Source: CAVXFB01 sp963760935 (GTDB lineage: Bacteria > Planctomycetota > Planctomycetia > Pirellulales > Thermoguttaceae). From it: a stretch of 64,000 nt of DNA. Under the pieces are notes generated by a model that did not search any database, had not been told where the DNA came from, and saw nothing but the letters and a program-made list of their open reading frames with translations. Positions 36,863-48,392 of this stretch are shown in pieces (position 1 is the first letter of the stretch; each line of letters opens with the position of its first letter). Where the stretch lies: the NCBI GenBank assembly GCA_963760935.1, contig CAVXFB010000008.1, forward strand, positions 434,001-498,000. Reading direction: 5' to 3'. A program made the position numbers and the translations under genes.

Positions 36863-37342
36863 ATGCTCATTCCAAAGATCTATATTGAGACATCCATACC
36901 GAGCTTCTACTGCACTGCCCGAAGTGATCCTGAGTCGATAGCTCGCAAAGGGTGGACGCAACATTGGTGGGATTTCAAGCGCGAAGGTTGTGAAGTCTTC
37001 ACGAGTGAAGTCGTCATCGAAGAACTTGAGAACGGCGATTACCCAACGAAAAAGGATGCGTTGGCTCTCGTTGATGGCATCTCAATCTTGACTGTCGAGC
37101 CTGCGATCCTGGAAATTACACGGACCTACACCCGGCATTTCCTGATGCCGGACAAGCCGATGGGCGATGCCATGCACTTGGCGTTGGCGTCCTTTCACGC
37201 GTGCGATTTTCTCCTGACCTGGAATTGCCAGCACTTGGCCAATGCCAACAAGTTTCAGCACATACGTCGCGTGAACGCAATGCTCGGTCTTTTCATTCCA
37301 AGTCTGGTGACTCCCTTAGAACTTCTTGGAGAGAACCCATGA
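36863..37342 (+). CDS. PIN-domain toxin
   Basis: A 159-aa PIN ribonuclease-like protein: 'PKIYIETSIPSFYC' opening with the first acidic residue, 'SEVVIEELENGDY', then 'KPMGDAMHLALASFHACDFL' and 'LLTWNCQHLAN', giving the usual acidic active-site set. It starts 6 bp after secA stops. It is followed, with ATGA overlap, by a small helical gene that is the likely antitoxin (toxin-first order). Confidence 0.85.
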   Translation: MLIPKIYIETSIPSFYCTARSDPESIARKGWTQHWWDFKREGCEVFTSEVVIEELENGDYPTKKDALALVDGISILTVEPAILEITRTYTRHFLMPDKPMGDAMHLALASFHACDFLLTWNCQHLANANKFQHIRRVNAMLGLFIPSLVTPLELLGENP

Positions 37343-37524
37343 ATGCCAAAGGCGATTGTGAACTTGCACGTATCCGAGAAGCACGAATGCGCATCTCGGA
37401 GAAGTTCAATCATGATCCAGAACTGTTAGTGAAGCACTACATGGAACTGCAGAAGCGGCACCAAGAACGCCTCGTATACTCCACTGAAGCCGCTTCGCAG
37501 GACTTGCCGAAAGAGTCATCTTGA
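37339..37524 (+). CDS. Probable antitoxin of the PIN toxin, 61 aa
   Basis: A charged, helical protein (start MNAKGDCELARIREARMRIS). The ATG overlaps the PIN stop (ATGA), implying translational coupling. No DNA-binding motif is evident. The role is inferred from position. Confidence 0.7.
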   Translation: MNAKGDCELARIREARMRISEKFNHDPELLVKHYMELQKRHQERLVYSTEAASQDLPKESS

Positions 37525-37609
37525 GCCACTGCGTGCAAAAAACCATCGGGGGTGATCGGCTAACCGAGGCGGCAGCATCTAGTGCGAAAGAAACGTCGCT
37601 GGACATAAA

Positions 37610-37819
37610 ATGGAAGCGATTGGCTGGCTCTTTTTGTTCTTTGCGGCGGTTATCGGCTGTACGGTTCTGCTGGTGATTGCAGCGGTGATCACTTATGTAC
37701 GACCCAACGTGTGGGCAAGACTAAGCTTCCTCGCTCCCGTCGTGATCGCAGTGGCCATCTTTATCGGCCTTTGGCTAGTGGTCCTTCGTCCATTTATGGA
37801 GTGGCTTGCTCGCTACTAA
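37610..37819 (+). CDS. Small membrane protein, 69 aa
   Basis: Two hydrophobic helices: after MEAIGWLFLFFAAVIGCTVL and 'LSFLAPVVIAVAIFIGLWLV', separated by a basic loop. Unknown. It sits between the PIN pair and waaA, on the same strand. Confidence 0.5.
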   Translation: MEAIGWLFLFFAAVIGCTVLLVIAAVITYVRPNVWARLSFLAPVVIAVAIFIGLWLVVLRPFMEWLARY

Positions 37820-37885
37820 CGAGAATCACCGGCAGTTCGTACGCTATACGACAACTCGTTACTCAAGCCGGGAAAGGATTCCTCT

Positions 37886-39184
37886 GTGCCGTATCTGCTC
37901 AATCTCGTCTATCTGCTGCTGATCCTCTTTTCGCTGCCGTGGCTCGCGTGGCAGGCGGTGCGGAAGGGGAAGTATCGCGAGGGATATGCGGCAAAGTTCT
38001 TGGGTCGCGTGCCGGTGCGAACGGGCAACAAGACCTGCCTATGGCTGCATGCCGTGAGCGTGGGCGAGGTTAATCTGCTGGCGCCGCTGCTGCGGATGAT
38101 CGAACAAAATCGGCCTGAGTGGCAGTGCGTCATCTCGACCACAACGACCACCGGCATGACGCTGGCCAAGAAGAAGTATCCTGGTCATACCGTTTTCTAT
38201 TGTCCGTTGGATTTCTCTTGGGCGGTTCGGGCGGCGATGCGACGCATCCGGCCAGATGTTCTGGTGCTGGCCGAGTTGGAACTGTGGCCGAATCTGATCC
38301 GGGCGGCCCGTCGTCAGGGTGCGAAAGTCGCCGTGGTCAATGGTCGGTTGGGCGAAAAGAGCTTTCGCGGCTACCGCCGCATCCGCCCGCTTGTGGCCCG
38401 ACTGTTGCGACAGATCGATCTCATCGCGTCGCAAGACGAGACATACGCCGAGCGGTTCCGCGCACTCGGCGCACGGGCCGAGGCAGTGCATGTTACCGGC
38501 TCGATGAAGTACGACGGCGCGCAGACGGATCGCAACAACCCGACCACGCAGCGGCTGGCGGCGTTGGCCGGATTCTCAGCAGAGGATATCGTGTTTCTGG
38601 CCGGCAGCACGCAAGAACCGGAAGAGGCGATGGTGTTGGAGACGTTTCGCGAGCTGAGCCGGCAATGGCCGCGGCTTCGGTTGGTACTGGTGCCACGCCA
38701 TCCCGACCGCTTTGACGCGGTGGCCAAGCTGCTGGATGCCTCCGGCATCGATTGGCAACGGCGCACCGCCCTCACCGATCCGCCCCACGCCCCGCGCCCC
38801 ACGCCCCCCGTCCTCCTAGTAGACGTCGTCGGCGAACTCGGCGCATGGTGGGGAACCGCACAGATCGCTTTTGTCGGCGGCAGCATGGGTACGCGCGGCG
38901 GGCAAAACATGATCGAGCCGGCTGCCTATGGGGCCGCCGTGTCTTTCGGTCCCAACACGTGGAATTTTCGCGACATCGTGGCTGCCATGCTGGCTCGCAA
39001 CGCGGCCGTGGTGGTGCGGAATCAATGCGAAATGACGAGATTCGTTCAACGCTGCTTGGAAGAGCCCATGTATGCTGCGGAATTGGGCCAGCGAGCGCGC
39101 GAGTTTGTTTTCCAGCAGCTTGGGGCGACTGTCCGGACAGTGGAACTGCTGATTTCGCTGCAACAGGCCCGCACGCAGGAGTGA
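37886..39184 (+). CDS. waaA: 3-deoxy-D-manno-octulosonate (Kdo) transferase
   Basis: A 432-aa GT30 enzyme that adds Kdo from CMP-Kdo to lipid A precursor at the inner membrane. An N-terminal membrane anchor (residues 2-22) is followed by 'LWLHAVSVGEVNLLAPLL' with the catalytic Glu of VSVGE, then 'PDVLVLAELELWPNLI', 'FLAGSTQEPEEAMVL', and 'GGSMGTRGGQNMIEPAAYG' near the C-terminus. Presence indicates a Kdo-containing LPS. Length is as expected. Confidence 0.93.
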   Translation: MPYLLNLVYLLLILFSLPWLAWQAVRKGKYREGYAAKFLGRVPVRTGNKTCLWLHAVSVGEVNLLAPLLRMIEQNRPEWQCVISTTTTTGMTLAKKKYPGHTVFYCPLDFSWAVRAAMRRIRPDVLVLAELELWPNLIRAARRQGAKVAVVNGRLGEKSFRGYRRIRPLVARLLRQIDLIASQDETYAERFRALGARAEAVHVTGSMKYDGAQTDRNNPTTQRLAALAGFSAEDIVFLAGSTQEPEEAMVLETFRELSRQWPRLRLVLVPRHPDRFDAVAKLLDASGIDWQRRTALTDPPHAPRPTPPVLLVDVVGELGAWWGTAQIAFVGGSMGTRGGQNMIEPAAYGAAVSFGPNTWNFRDIVAAMLARNAAVVVRNQCEMTRFVQRCLEEPMYAAELGQRAREFVFQQLGATVRTVELLISLQQARTQE

Positions 39185-39530
39185 TCGAACGACGACACCA
39201 GCGGGCGATGTGCCCCGATCTACTGCAGTTCGATCCCCAAACGTATGGCTGATCGCAGCCCTCGCAGCCAGCAGAACTGCAAAGTTCCTGCGAACAGTCA
39301 TGCTGAGCGCAGCGAGGAATCTCCGCAGAATGCGCAACTGGCCATGTATCAACGAGATCCTTCGCTGCGCTCAGGATGACTCCCTTTCATCCAACAAGAC
39401 CCTGCAATTCTCCTGCACTCGCAGCAATCCGATTGTCAAATCGTGGGAGAATCCACTATAATCGTTTCTTCGATGGCCGCCACCGTGGGGCGACGGCTGG
39501 GTACCTCGGGGCAACACAGGAGACCGTTTC
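39185..39530. other. Intergenic between waaA and metK
   Basis: 346 bp holding a palindromic repeat (39297-39380) and the metK ribosome site. No SAM-riboswitch-like structure was recognised. Confidence 0.5.
39297..39380. repeat. Large inverted repeat (27-bp imperfect arms)
   Basis: Arm 39297-39323 (GTCATGCTGAGCGCAGCGAG...) and arm 39354-39380 (...CGCTGCGCTCAGGATGAC) are near complements around a 30-bp loop. This 'GCTGAGCGCAGCGA' text is a dispersed repeat type familiar from many environmental bacterial genomes. Confidence 0.8.
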
Positions 39531-40752
39531 GTGGCACAGGGCAACTTCTTATTCACCAGCGAATCCGTCAGCATGGGCCATCCGGACAAGCTGGCCGACC
39601 AAATTTCCGACGGCATCCTCGACGCGCTGTTCGCCCAGGACCCCTATAGCCGCGTGGCCTGCGAGACGATGGTCACGACGGGCATTGCCATCGTTGCCGG
39701 AGAAATCACCACGAAGGCGCGGATCGATTATCCCGAGATCGTCCGCAACGTCATCCGCGAAGTCGGCTATACGGACGACAAGATGGGCATTTGCTGCGAC
39801 ACCTGCGCAGTGATGCTCTCGATCGACCGCCAAAGTCCCGATATCGCGATGGGCGTCAACGAAGATTCAAACAAGGGCAAGGAGATTGGCGCAGGCGACC
39901 AGGGGTTGATGTTCGGCTACGCCTGCAACGACACGCCCGAGTTGATGCCGCTGCCAATCCAATTGGCTCACCAAATCCTCGACCGGCTGACTGAAGCTCG
40001 CCAGAAGGGCGAAGTCAATTGGCTTCGACCCGATAGCAAGAGCCAGGTTACCGTGCAATACGAGGACCACCAGCCGGTGCGAATCGATACGGTGGTGGTC
40101 TCGACCCAGCATGCCGCCCGACGTTAGCCAGGCAGAGATCCGCAAGTTCATCATCGACAAGGTCGTCAATCCGCTCTTGCCCAAGCATCTGGTCAACGGC
40201 AAGATCGTATATCACATTAACCCCACGGGCCGATTCGAAGTGGGCGGACCGCACGGCGATTGCGGGCTGACGGGCCGAAAGATCATCGTCGACACGTACG
40301 GCGGCTGGGCCCGGCATGGCGGCGGGGCATTCAGCGGCAAGGACCCGACCAAGGTGGACCGCAGCGCCGCGTACATGGCCCGGCACGTCGCTAAGAACAT
40401 CGTAGCGGCGGGACTAGCCGATCGCTGCGAGGTGCAACTCGCCTACGCCATCGGCGTTTCCGAGCCGATCAGCGTGCTGGTCGATACGGATGGCACGGGC
40501 AAGATCGACGACGAGCTGCTGTGCAAGTTGGTGCGAGATATCTTCCCCCTGACGCCCAGCGGAATCATCAAGTATCTCGACCTTCGCCGGCCAATCTACC
40601 GTAAGACGGCTTCCGGCGGTCACTTTGGCCGCAACGACGCCGACTTCACGTGGGAGAAGACCAACCGCGCCGCCGAGCTGGCCGCTGCGGCGAAGTCCTG
40701 CGGTTGCGAAAGCGTCACAGAACGGTGCTTGCAGCCGACAAGCAGAACGTAA
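39531..40752 (+). pseudogene. metK: S-adenosylmethionine synthetase with a one-base frameshift
   Basis: MetK makes SAM from methionine and ATP, and is essential. The start is GTG 39531 with AGGAG upstream. Part 1 (to 40127) has 'ESVSMGHPDKLADQISD' and 'GAGDQGLMFGYAC'. Part 2 has 'INPTGRFEVGGPHGD', 'GLTGRKIIVDTYGG' and 'GGGAFSGKDPTKVDRSAAY'. Frame changes at the CCC of 40117-40119; removing one C yields 'TQHAADVSQAEIR' and a normal ~406-aa protein. A sequencing indel is far likelier than a dead gene. Confidence 0.93.
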
Positions 40753-40754
40753 CG

Positions 40755-41681
40755 ATGAGCAAAGAGCGCCTGTGGCACGCCCGGGGAAACGAGGGGCGTG
40801 ATGGGCCGGAAGTCCACGCCCTATGCTGCGCTCAGGGACGTGCGATCCTCGGTTCCAACGCTGTGGTCGATGTTGTTCGCGTTGCGGCCACGGCCATGCT
40901 TGCCCTGCTGGCGGCGGCGGCATTGACCGTGGTAGCCCGTCGGTTTGCAGGCGCTCTTCAGATCCCGCTTGCGCCGCCCGCCCTCTGGCTGATTGCCACG
41001 CTGATCGGGGCCGCCTCAATTGGAATTCACCTCGCCGTGTTGTCGCGGGCAGCCCGAGCCGGCCGCTGTCTTGGGCTCGCGGTCATGGCCGTGACATCGC
41101 TGGCCGTGGCCGGGTTGGCTCTTGGCGTTTGTTTGCCTGGCACATCAACAGGCGGGCAGTTCGTTCTCTGCACCCTGCTCTTGGCCGAGCAAAGCTGGGC
41201 GTGGGCCCGATATATCCGGCAAGCTGTGGAGCCACCGGCTGGAATGTCGCCTGACTCGTTGGGCGTCAGTGCTGGCGTTTCTGGCAATGCAAACACGGTT
41301 GAACACGTCAATCATAGAGCCCACCACGCGAGCTCGGTCGAGGCGCTTGTAGATTCGGACGTCGGAGTACTTTCCAAAGACGTCACGCAGCAACTGGTTC
41401 GCACGCAAACGGCCGATGGCGCGGAACAAATATGCGGCCGCCTGCGGATCGCGTTCGCGGCTGGCCAGCGGACGGGCAGCGTGCACGTTGCCTTCTGTCC
41501 GCCGTTGGCTGCAACGCCCGAGGTGGAAGTCGAGCAACTCGACGGCCCGCCGGCGCGGATTAAGACGGCCCAACTGCTTCCCTATGGGGCCCGGCTCGAT
41601 CTGAAGCTGGCCGCAGCGGCAGACGAACAAACCAGCGTGCTATTGCAGTTTTCGGCCCGGACGGTCAGTCGCGAAAAGTAG
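40755..41681 (+). CDS. Hypothetical membrane protein, 308 aa
   Basis: Four hydrophobic helices in the first ~150 residues ('AATAMLALLAAAALTVVARR', 'LWLIATLIGAASIGIHLAVL', 'GLAVMAVTSLAVAGLALGVC', 'GGQFVLCTLLLAEQSWAW'). A soluble, beta-rich C-terminal half follows. No family is recognised. Start 40755 lies 2 bp after the metK stop, suggesting cotranscription. Confidence 0.6.
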   Translation: MSKERLWHARGNEGRDGPEVHALCCAQGRAILGSNAVVDVVRVAATAMLALLAAAALTVVARRFAGALQIPLAPPALWLIATLIGAASIGIHLAVLSRAARAGRCLGLAVMAVTSLAVAGLALGVCLPGTSTGGQFVLCTLLLAEQSWAWARYIRQAVEPPAGMSPDSLGVSAGVSGNANTVEHVNHRAHHASSVEALVDSDVGVLSKDVTQQLVRTQTADGAEQICGRLRIAFAAGQRTGSVHVAFCPPLAATPEVEVEQLDGPPARIKTAQLLPYGARLDLKLAAAADEQTSVLLQFSARTVSREK

Positions 41682-41735
41682 CAAGCACACTCCGCATGCC
41701 GTAAGCGGCGATGGCACCGCAGAGTGTGCCTGCTG
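41682..41735. repeat. Palindromic repeat, family A copy 1
   Basis: GTAGCAAGCACACTCCGCAT... and ...GCAGAGTGTGCCTGCTGCC form an imperfect hairpin. It closely resembles the sequence at 45018-45077, so the window has two copies of one dispersed family. Confidence 0.75.
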
Positions 41736-41736
41736 C

Positions 41737-42057
41737 CTAAGATTCATCGCTGAAGAGCGCTTCGATATCCCGGGCGGCGTGCAAGACGCGGACAATCTCG
41801 ATGCCGTGTTCGATGGGCCGATAGAAGATCAGATGGCTTGTGAATCCTTGGACTTGCCAAACACGTAGACCTGCGAGCGCCTCCGTCGAGAACTCCTGTC
41901 GCTCACCCAATTCGGGCATGGACGCAAGAACTTCAAACGAAGTCTGCGCCGCTGCTAGGAAGCGAATCGCGGCGTCGGGGCTATCACGTTGGATGAATTT
42001 TGCCTGCTCGTCCAAGTCGCGCAAGGCCGCGTCCGTGCGGATAATTGGGGAGCTCAT
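41737..42057 (-). CDS. RelE/ParE-family toxin
   Basis: A 106-aa protein: 'DAALRDLDEQAKFIQRDSPD' opening, 'PELGERQEFSTEALAGLRVW', then 'HLIFYRPIEHGIEIVRVLHA' and 'RDIEAL', the standard ParE/RelE fold. Its ATG overlaps the antitoxin stop (ATGA) at 42054-42057. ParE toxins target gyrase and RelE toxins target mRNA; which one applies cannot be told. Confidence 0.9.
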   Translation of the reverse strand: MSSPIIRTDAALRDLDEQAKFIQRDSPDAAIRFLAAAQTSFEVLASMPELGERQEFSTEALAGLRVWQVQGFTSHLIFYRPIEHGIEIVRVLHAARDIEALFSDES

Positions 42058-42314
42058 CCGCCCCCGCCTTCGGCATGGCGCTGCCAAACACGGCGTCGCA
42101 ATTCATCCCAGTCTCCTGCTGTCATCTCGCGAGGTGGCCCGGAGTTGATACCTTCCATTAGCAGCTCTTCCAACCGTTCCTGGGCCGCGCGTTTTTGATC
42201 GTCACGGACAAGTTGCCGAATGTACTCGCTGGCAGTGCTGTAGCCGCCCTGGGTGACCTTCACCTCGATGAACTGCCGCATCGAATCAGGTAAAGAGATG
42301 TTCATCGTGGTCAT
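42054..42314 (-). CDS. ParD-like ribbon-helix-helix antitoxin
   Basis: An 86-aa protein with start MTTMNISLPDSMRQFIEVKV, then 'GGYSTASEYIRQLVRDDQKR', an RHH DNA-binding fold. The C-terminal helix neutralises the toxin. GAGGAG precedes ATG 42314. It is first in the operon and should autoregulate it. Confidence 0.92.
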   Translation of the reverse strand: MTTMNISLPDSMRQFIEVKVTQGGYSTASEYIRQLVRDDQKRAAQERLEELLMEGINSGPPREMTAGDWDELRRRVWQRHAEGGGG

Positions 42315-42389
42315 GTGTGGGACTCCTCACAACAAAGTATACCCTGAATGGCATAAATTGGCAAACTTTGCCATGTTTTCCAAAACGCC

Positions 42390-45005
<2,616 letters not shown>

Positions 45006-45017
45006 GTTCTCTTGCCT

Positions 45018-45077
45018 TGTAGCAGGCACACTTCGTGTGCCGTCGGCCGGGTTACGGCACGCGGAGCGTGCGTACTA
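45018..45077. repeat. Palindromic repeat, family A copy 2
   Basis: GTAGCAGGCACACTTCGTGT... with ...GCACGCGGAGCGTGCGTAC, a long imperfect hairpin upstream of alaS. Homologous to 41682-41735. Confidence 0.75.
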
Positions 45078-45387
45078 CTCGAATGCCGGATCTGCTTCGA
45101 TCTTCTATCGGCGACAGCAGTCGCCACCTACAGAACGAGGATTTGGCGACGGCATCGAATCCTACATCATATCTGCCGAGGGGGGTGGAGAAAAGCGGGC
45201 AAACGGGATTGTCCGCCCTCGGGGGCATCGCTGGAAATCAAAGTGGTGCGATCGGCCAGGACCGGCGCTGATCCAGAATGGTGCTACTGGGGTGGCACTA
45301 CACGGAGAAGATCGTCGAAGTCTAATGCCCTTTTGAATTGCAGAGCCTTCGCACAGATACCGCCGACCGGACGTACAGAACTTACCG
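45078..45387. other. Intergenic, no gene seen
   Basis: 310 bp between alaS and the HicB-like gene. It presumably includes the alaS promoter on the minus strand. No supported gene or further structure was noticed. Confidence 0.4.
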
Positions 45388-45615
45388 CTACTGCATGACC
45401 AGTCGATGCGCCGCCTCTGGCCACGGCAGATTGAGTTTCTGAAGGCTCTCAAGGTGCAAGTCGAGAGCTTCACATGCGTGGGCGAAGGCCTCAGGCAGGG
45501 AACTACCGCTGGTGATGATGTCCCCGATGTCAGGGAAGTCCACCACGTACGCGGGCTCCTTGGCCTGATAGGTGATGGTAAACACATAGCCGCGGTATTC
45601 GTGGGTTGTGGTCAT
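45388..45615 (-). CDS. HicB-family antitoxin
   Basis: A 75-aa protein: 'YRGYVFTITYQAKEPAYVVD', then 'FPDIGDIITSGSSLPEAFAH' and 'ACEALDLHLE', the degenerate RNase H-like HicB fold. No DNA-binding tail is evident. It overlaps the HicA-like frame (ATGA, 45612-45615), so the toxin is upstream. Confidence 0.88.
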   Translation of the reverse strand: MTTTHEYRGYVFTITYQAKEPAYVVDFPDIGDIITSGSSLPEAFAHACEALDLHLESLQKLNLPWPEAAHRLVMQ

Positions 45616-45779
45616 TTTCCCAAGACCTCCAAGAGTTTACGGATGTCGGCCGGATGGCACGTATGGCGGTAACCATGCGGGCGCACGATCGTCAGCAGGC
45701 GCCCGTCTTGCCGATGAAACGTACAATGGCTGCCACGCCGATTGAATAACACAAATCCTTCCTGTTGCAGCAGCGTCAC
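45612..45779 (-). CDS. HicA-like mRNA interferase toxin, start uncertain
   Basis: The sequence reads 'VTLLQQEGFVLFNRRGSHCT', then 'RLLTIVRPHGYRHTCHPADI' and 'RKLLEVLGK', a dsRBD-like HicA with the key Gly-Ser-His in RRGSH. In-frame sequence 'DVRFGDV' extends upstream, and an ATG exists at 45818, but a TAA at 45807-45809 separates them. I give the GTG at 45779. The N-terminus is either shortened or damaged. It pairs with the HicB-like gene. Confidence 0.7.
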   Translation of the reverse strand: MTLLQQEGFVLFNRRGSHCTFHRQDGRLLTIVRPHGYRHTCHPADIRKLLEVLGK

Positions 45780-45927
45780 GACGTCGCCAAATCGGACGTC
45801 GGTCGGTTAATTGCGCATCTTCTGGAGTATTTTCTCGCGTCGGTCCACCAAACGCCACCCCCGTTCGCTTATATTCCTAATTCTGACGGCACGACTCCTC
45901 CGCGACAAGCCGGTCGAAGGAATCGTC

Positions 45928-46347
45928 TTATGCGGCCAGCGGATTCTCCACGCGGAGCAGGCCGTAGGTCGCGCCGGGCGTGAAATCCTCTGACCACAAC
46001 CGCGTGCAACGCGCGACTTCGGCAGCGGCCAGAATCGCGGCGTCCCAGAAGTGAATCTGGTGCAGCGCCCGATACTCGAGTGCGCGGCGGATCAAGGCGG
46101 GGGTAATTTGGACGACTTCCATGGCTTCAAATTGGAGAAGCCGACGCATGATGAAATCGACATCTTGGTGCAGCTTGTGGAGCGCAACTGAGGCGTATTC
46201 CTGTAGTACCTGCGTGGAAATCACGCCGCTTCGCTCGCCCATACACTTGACAATCGCCTGTGTGGCCAATGCCTGTTTGTGCGGGTCGCGCTGATCGTTG
46301 GCGTACACCAAGATATTCGTATCGAGAAATATCTTGGTCACATCCAA
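45928..46347 (-). CDS. PIN-domain toxin (VapC-like)
   Basis: A 139-aa PIN protein: 'IFLDTNILVYANDQRDP' with the first Asp, 'STQVLQEYASVAL' with the Glu, and 'HFWDAAILAAAEVARCTRLW' and 'SEDF' with the later acidic residues. The active site is complete. It overlaps the upstream antitoxin by 10 bp. Confidence 0.92.
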   Translation of the reverse strand: MDVTKIFLDTNILVYANDQRDPHKQALATQAIVKCMGERSGVISTQVLQEYASVALHKLHQDVDFIMRRLLQFEAMEVVQITPALIRRALEYRALHQIHFWDAAILAAAEVARCTRLWSEDFTPGATYGLLRVENPLAA

Positions 46348-46580
46348 CTCCCACGCTTATGGATTTCCTCGCGATTGAACCGCCAGCCCTCCTCGGAGCA
46401 TCCCGCTTGCGCACGCGCCTCGCGGGCAAACTCTTCTGCAACCTCCTTCGGATCACGCCGGCCGGTCACAACCTTCAAGTAATCCCGAATCAATTCGTTT
46501 AGCGTGGTGCCGTGAGCCTGGGCATACGCCCGAGCGCTGGCAATAAGCTTCTCGTCAGCCGATAGAGTGATGTTCTTCAT
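46338..46580 (-). CDS. VapB-type antitoxin
   Basis: An 80-aa protein, start MKNITLSADEKLIASARAYA, then 'HGTTLNELIRDYLKVVTG', an RHH-like DNA-binding N-terminus with a C-terminal toxin-binding tail. It overlaps the PIN toxin, as usual for vapBC operons. Confidence 0.88.
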   Translation of the reverse strand: MKNITLSADEKLIASARAYAQAHGTTLNELIRDYLKVVTGRRDPKEVAEEFAREARAQAGCSEEGWRFNREEIHKRGSWM

Positions 46581-46673
46581 GGCGATGCACCGTATGCTGC
46601 GTACACATAATAAGTGTACGCCGATTGCCTTGGCCGGTCAAGCAATCGTTCGCTTCTCCGGCGCAGAAGCGCT

Positions 46674-48392
46674 CTAGCCCGGCGTCGGGATCATCCACGG
46701 CAACAGGTACGCTTGGACGATCGTTAGCAGACCGACCAGGATGGCCAGCACGAGGCTGTGGAAGAAGACGAAGCGGAGGATGCGGCCCTCGCCGCCAGAT
46801 TGCTCGGTGGCAACAGCCGCTACGACGATGCTTTGGGCATCGATCATCTTGCCCATCACGCCGCCCGTGCTATTGCTGGCGACGATCAACACGGGATTCA
46901 GGCCCAACTGCTCGGCCGTGATCCGTTGCAGGCTGCCGAACAGAGCGTTGCACGATGTATCGGAGCCGGTCAGTGCCACGCCCAGCCAGCCGAGCATCGG
47001 CGCAAACAGTGGATAGAGCCAGCCGGTGTGCGTGAAGGCCAAGCCGAGCGTGGCGTCGGCGCCGCCGTACTTCGTGGTGAAGGCCAGCGCCAGCATGCAG
47101 GCAATCGTCAACAGTGCCCAGCGGACGCGGTACAACGTGCGGCCGAACTCGCTTAGAAAGACTCGCGGCGAAATCCGCAGCCAGATGGCCGACAACACGG
47201 CCGCCAGAAAAATACTGGTGCCGGTGGCGGAAAGCCAGGCAAACTCGTACACGGCCGGCTCGGGCGTGTCGGCATGTTTGGCTCCCGGCGAGACTTTTAC
47301 CACCGGGCTTGCCCGATAGACCACGTTGTGCAGCCAAGGCATTTCAAAGCTCATTTTGCTCCAGCCGCTCAGCAGATTCGGCTGCCCTGGCTTGCCGCCG
47401 TCGAGCGTTGCCTTCCACGTCGGCCAGCCCCATAGAAACACCATCAGCGACAATAGTATCCACGGCATCCACGCGTAAACGACTTGCCGAGCGGCCAGGG
47501 GCGTGGGGCGGGGGACGGGAGACGGGGGCACGCTGTCCTTCGTGGATACCTCCCCTTCCTTTTCCGGAAACCGCCAGACTTCTTTCGGCTTCCAGAATTG
47601 CAGGAACACGGTTGTGACGAGAAGCGAGCCGATGCCACCGACGACATTGACCAGGGCTGGCCCATGCCAGTTCGAGATACCGAACTGAATGGCCGCGAAG
47701 CTGCCGCCGCAGACGAGCACGGCCGGCCAACAGCCCTTGAGGCCTTTCCAGCCGGCCATCACGACGACCAGCCACGCGGGAATCACAAGCGAAAAAAGGG
47801 TTAGCTGCCGCCCGGCCATTTGGCTCAATGCCATTTCGTTAATGCCCGAGATCTTGGCCAGTGTGATGATCGGCGTACCGAGCGCGCCGAATGCGACCGG
47901 CGACGTGTTGGCCAGCAGGGCCAATCCGGCGGCATACAGGGGCGAGAAGCCCAGGCCAATCAATAGCGCGGCCGAAATGGCCACGGGCGTGCCGAATCCG
48001 GCCGCCCCTTCGAGGAACGTGCCGAAGCTGAAGGCAATCAATAGGGCTTGCATACGGTGGTCGGGCGACACGGCCATGACTGAGCGTTTCACAATCTCGA
48101 ACTGGCCGGTGCGGACCGTCAGGTGGTAGAGAAAGACGGCGGCAAGGACGATCCAGCCGATGGGCAACAGTCCGAAGCACGCGCCATAGGCGGACGCAGC
48201 CAAAGCGGCGGGCGTTGGCATTCCGAAGACGCCGATGGCCACCGCCAACGCAGCGATCACGCCGGCCAAGGCCGCGCACGGCGCCGATACGCCGAAAATC
48301 AGCAGCCCCAGCAGCACCACGATCGGCAGCCCGGCGGCCATCGGCGACCACAGCGCCGAGCCGAGCGGATCGTAGACTTGCACCCAATGCAT
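46674..48392 (-). CDS. L-lactate permease
   Basis: A 572-aa LctP-family lactate/H+ symporter with about 13 membrane helices. Start MHWVQVYDPLGSALWSPMAA. 'GTFLEGAAGFGTPVAISAAL' is the family signature, with 'NTSPVAFGALGTPI' and 'GSDTSCNALFGSLQ' in the two inverted halves. ATG 48392 has GGGAGGG upstream. It imports lactate or glycolate as carbon source. Monocistronic. Confidence 0.92.
   Translation of the reverse strand: MHWVQVYDPLGSALWSPMAAGLPIVVLLGLLIFGVSAPCAALAGVIAALAVAIGVFGMPTPAALAASAYGACFGLLPIGWIVLAAVFLYHLTVRTGQFEIVKRSVMAVSPDHRMQALLIAFSFGTFLEGAAGFGTPVAISAALLIGLGFSPLYAAGLALLANTSPVAFGALGTPIITLAKISGINEMALSQMAGRQLTLFSLVIPAWLVVVMAGWKGLKGCWPAVLVCGGSFAAIQFGISNWHGPALVNVVGGIGSLLVTTVFLQFWKPKEVWRFPEKEGEVSTKDSVPPSPVPRPTPLAARQVVYAWMPWILLSLMVFLWGWPTWKATLDGGKPGQPNLLSGWSKMSFEMPWLHNVVYRASPVVKVSPGAKHADTPEPAVYEFAWLSATGTSIFLAAVLSAIWLRISPRVFLSEFGRTLYRVRWALLTIACMLALAFTTKYGGADATLGLAFTHTGWLYPLFAPMLGWLGVALTGSDTSCNALFGSLQRITAEQLGLNPVLIVASNSTGGVMGKMIDAQSIVVAAVATEQSGGEGRILRFVFFHSLVLAILVGLLTIVQAYLLPWMIPTPG

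Noticed and set aside
39185..39530. SAM riboswitch upstream of metK
   Set aside because: Only a dispersed inverted repeat is there, far from the start; no SAM-I/II/IV-like helices or conserved loops were recognised.
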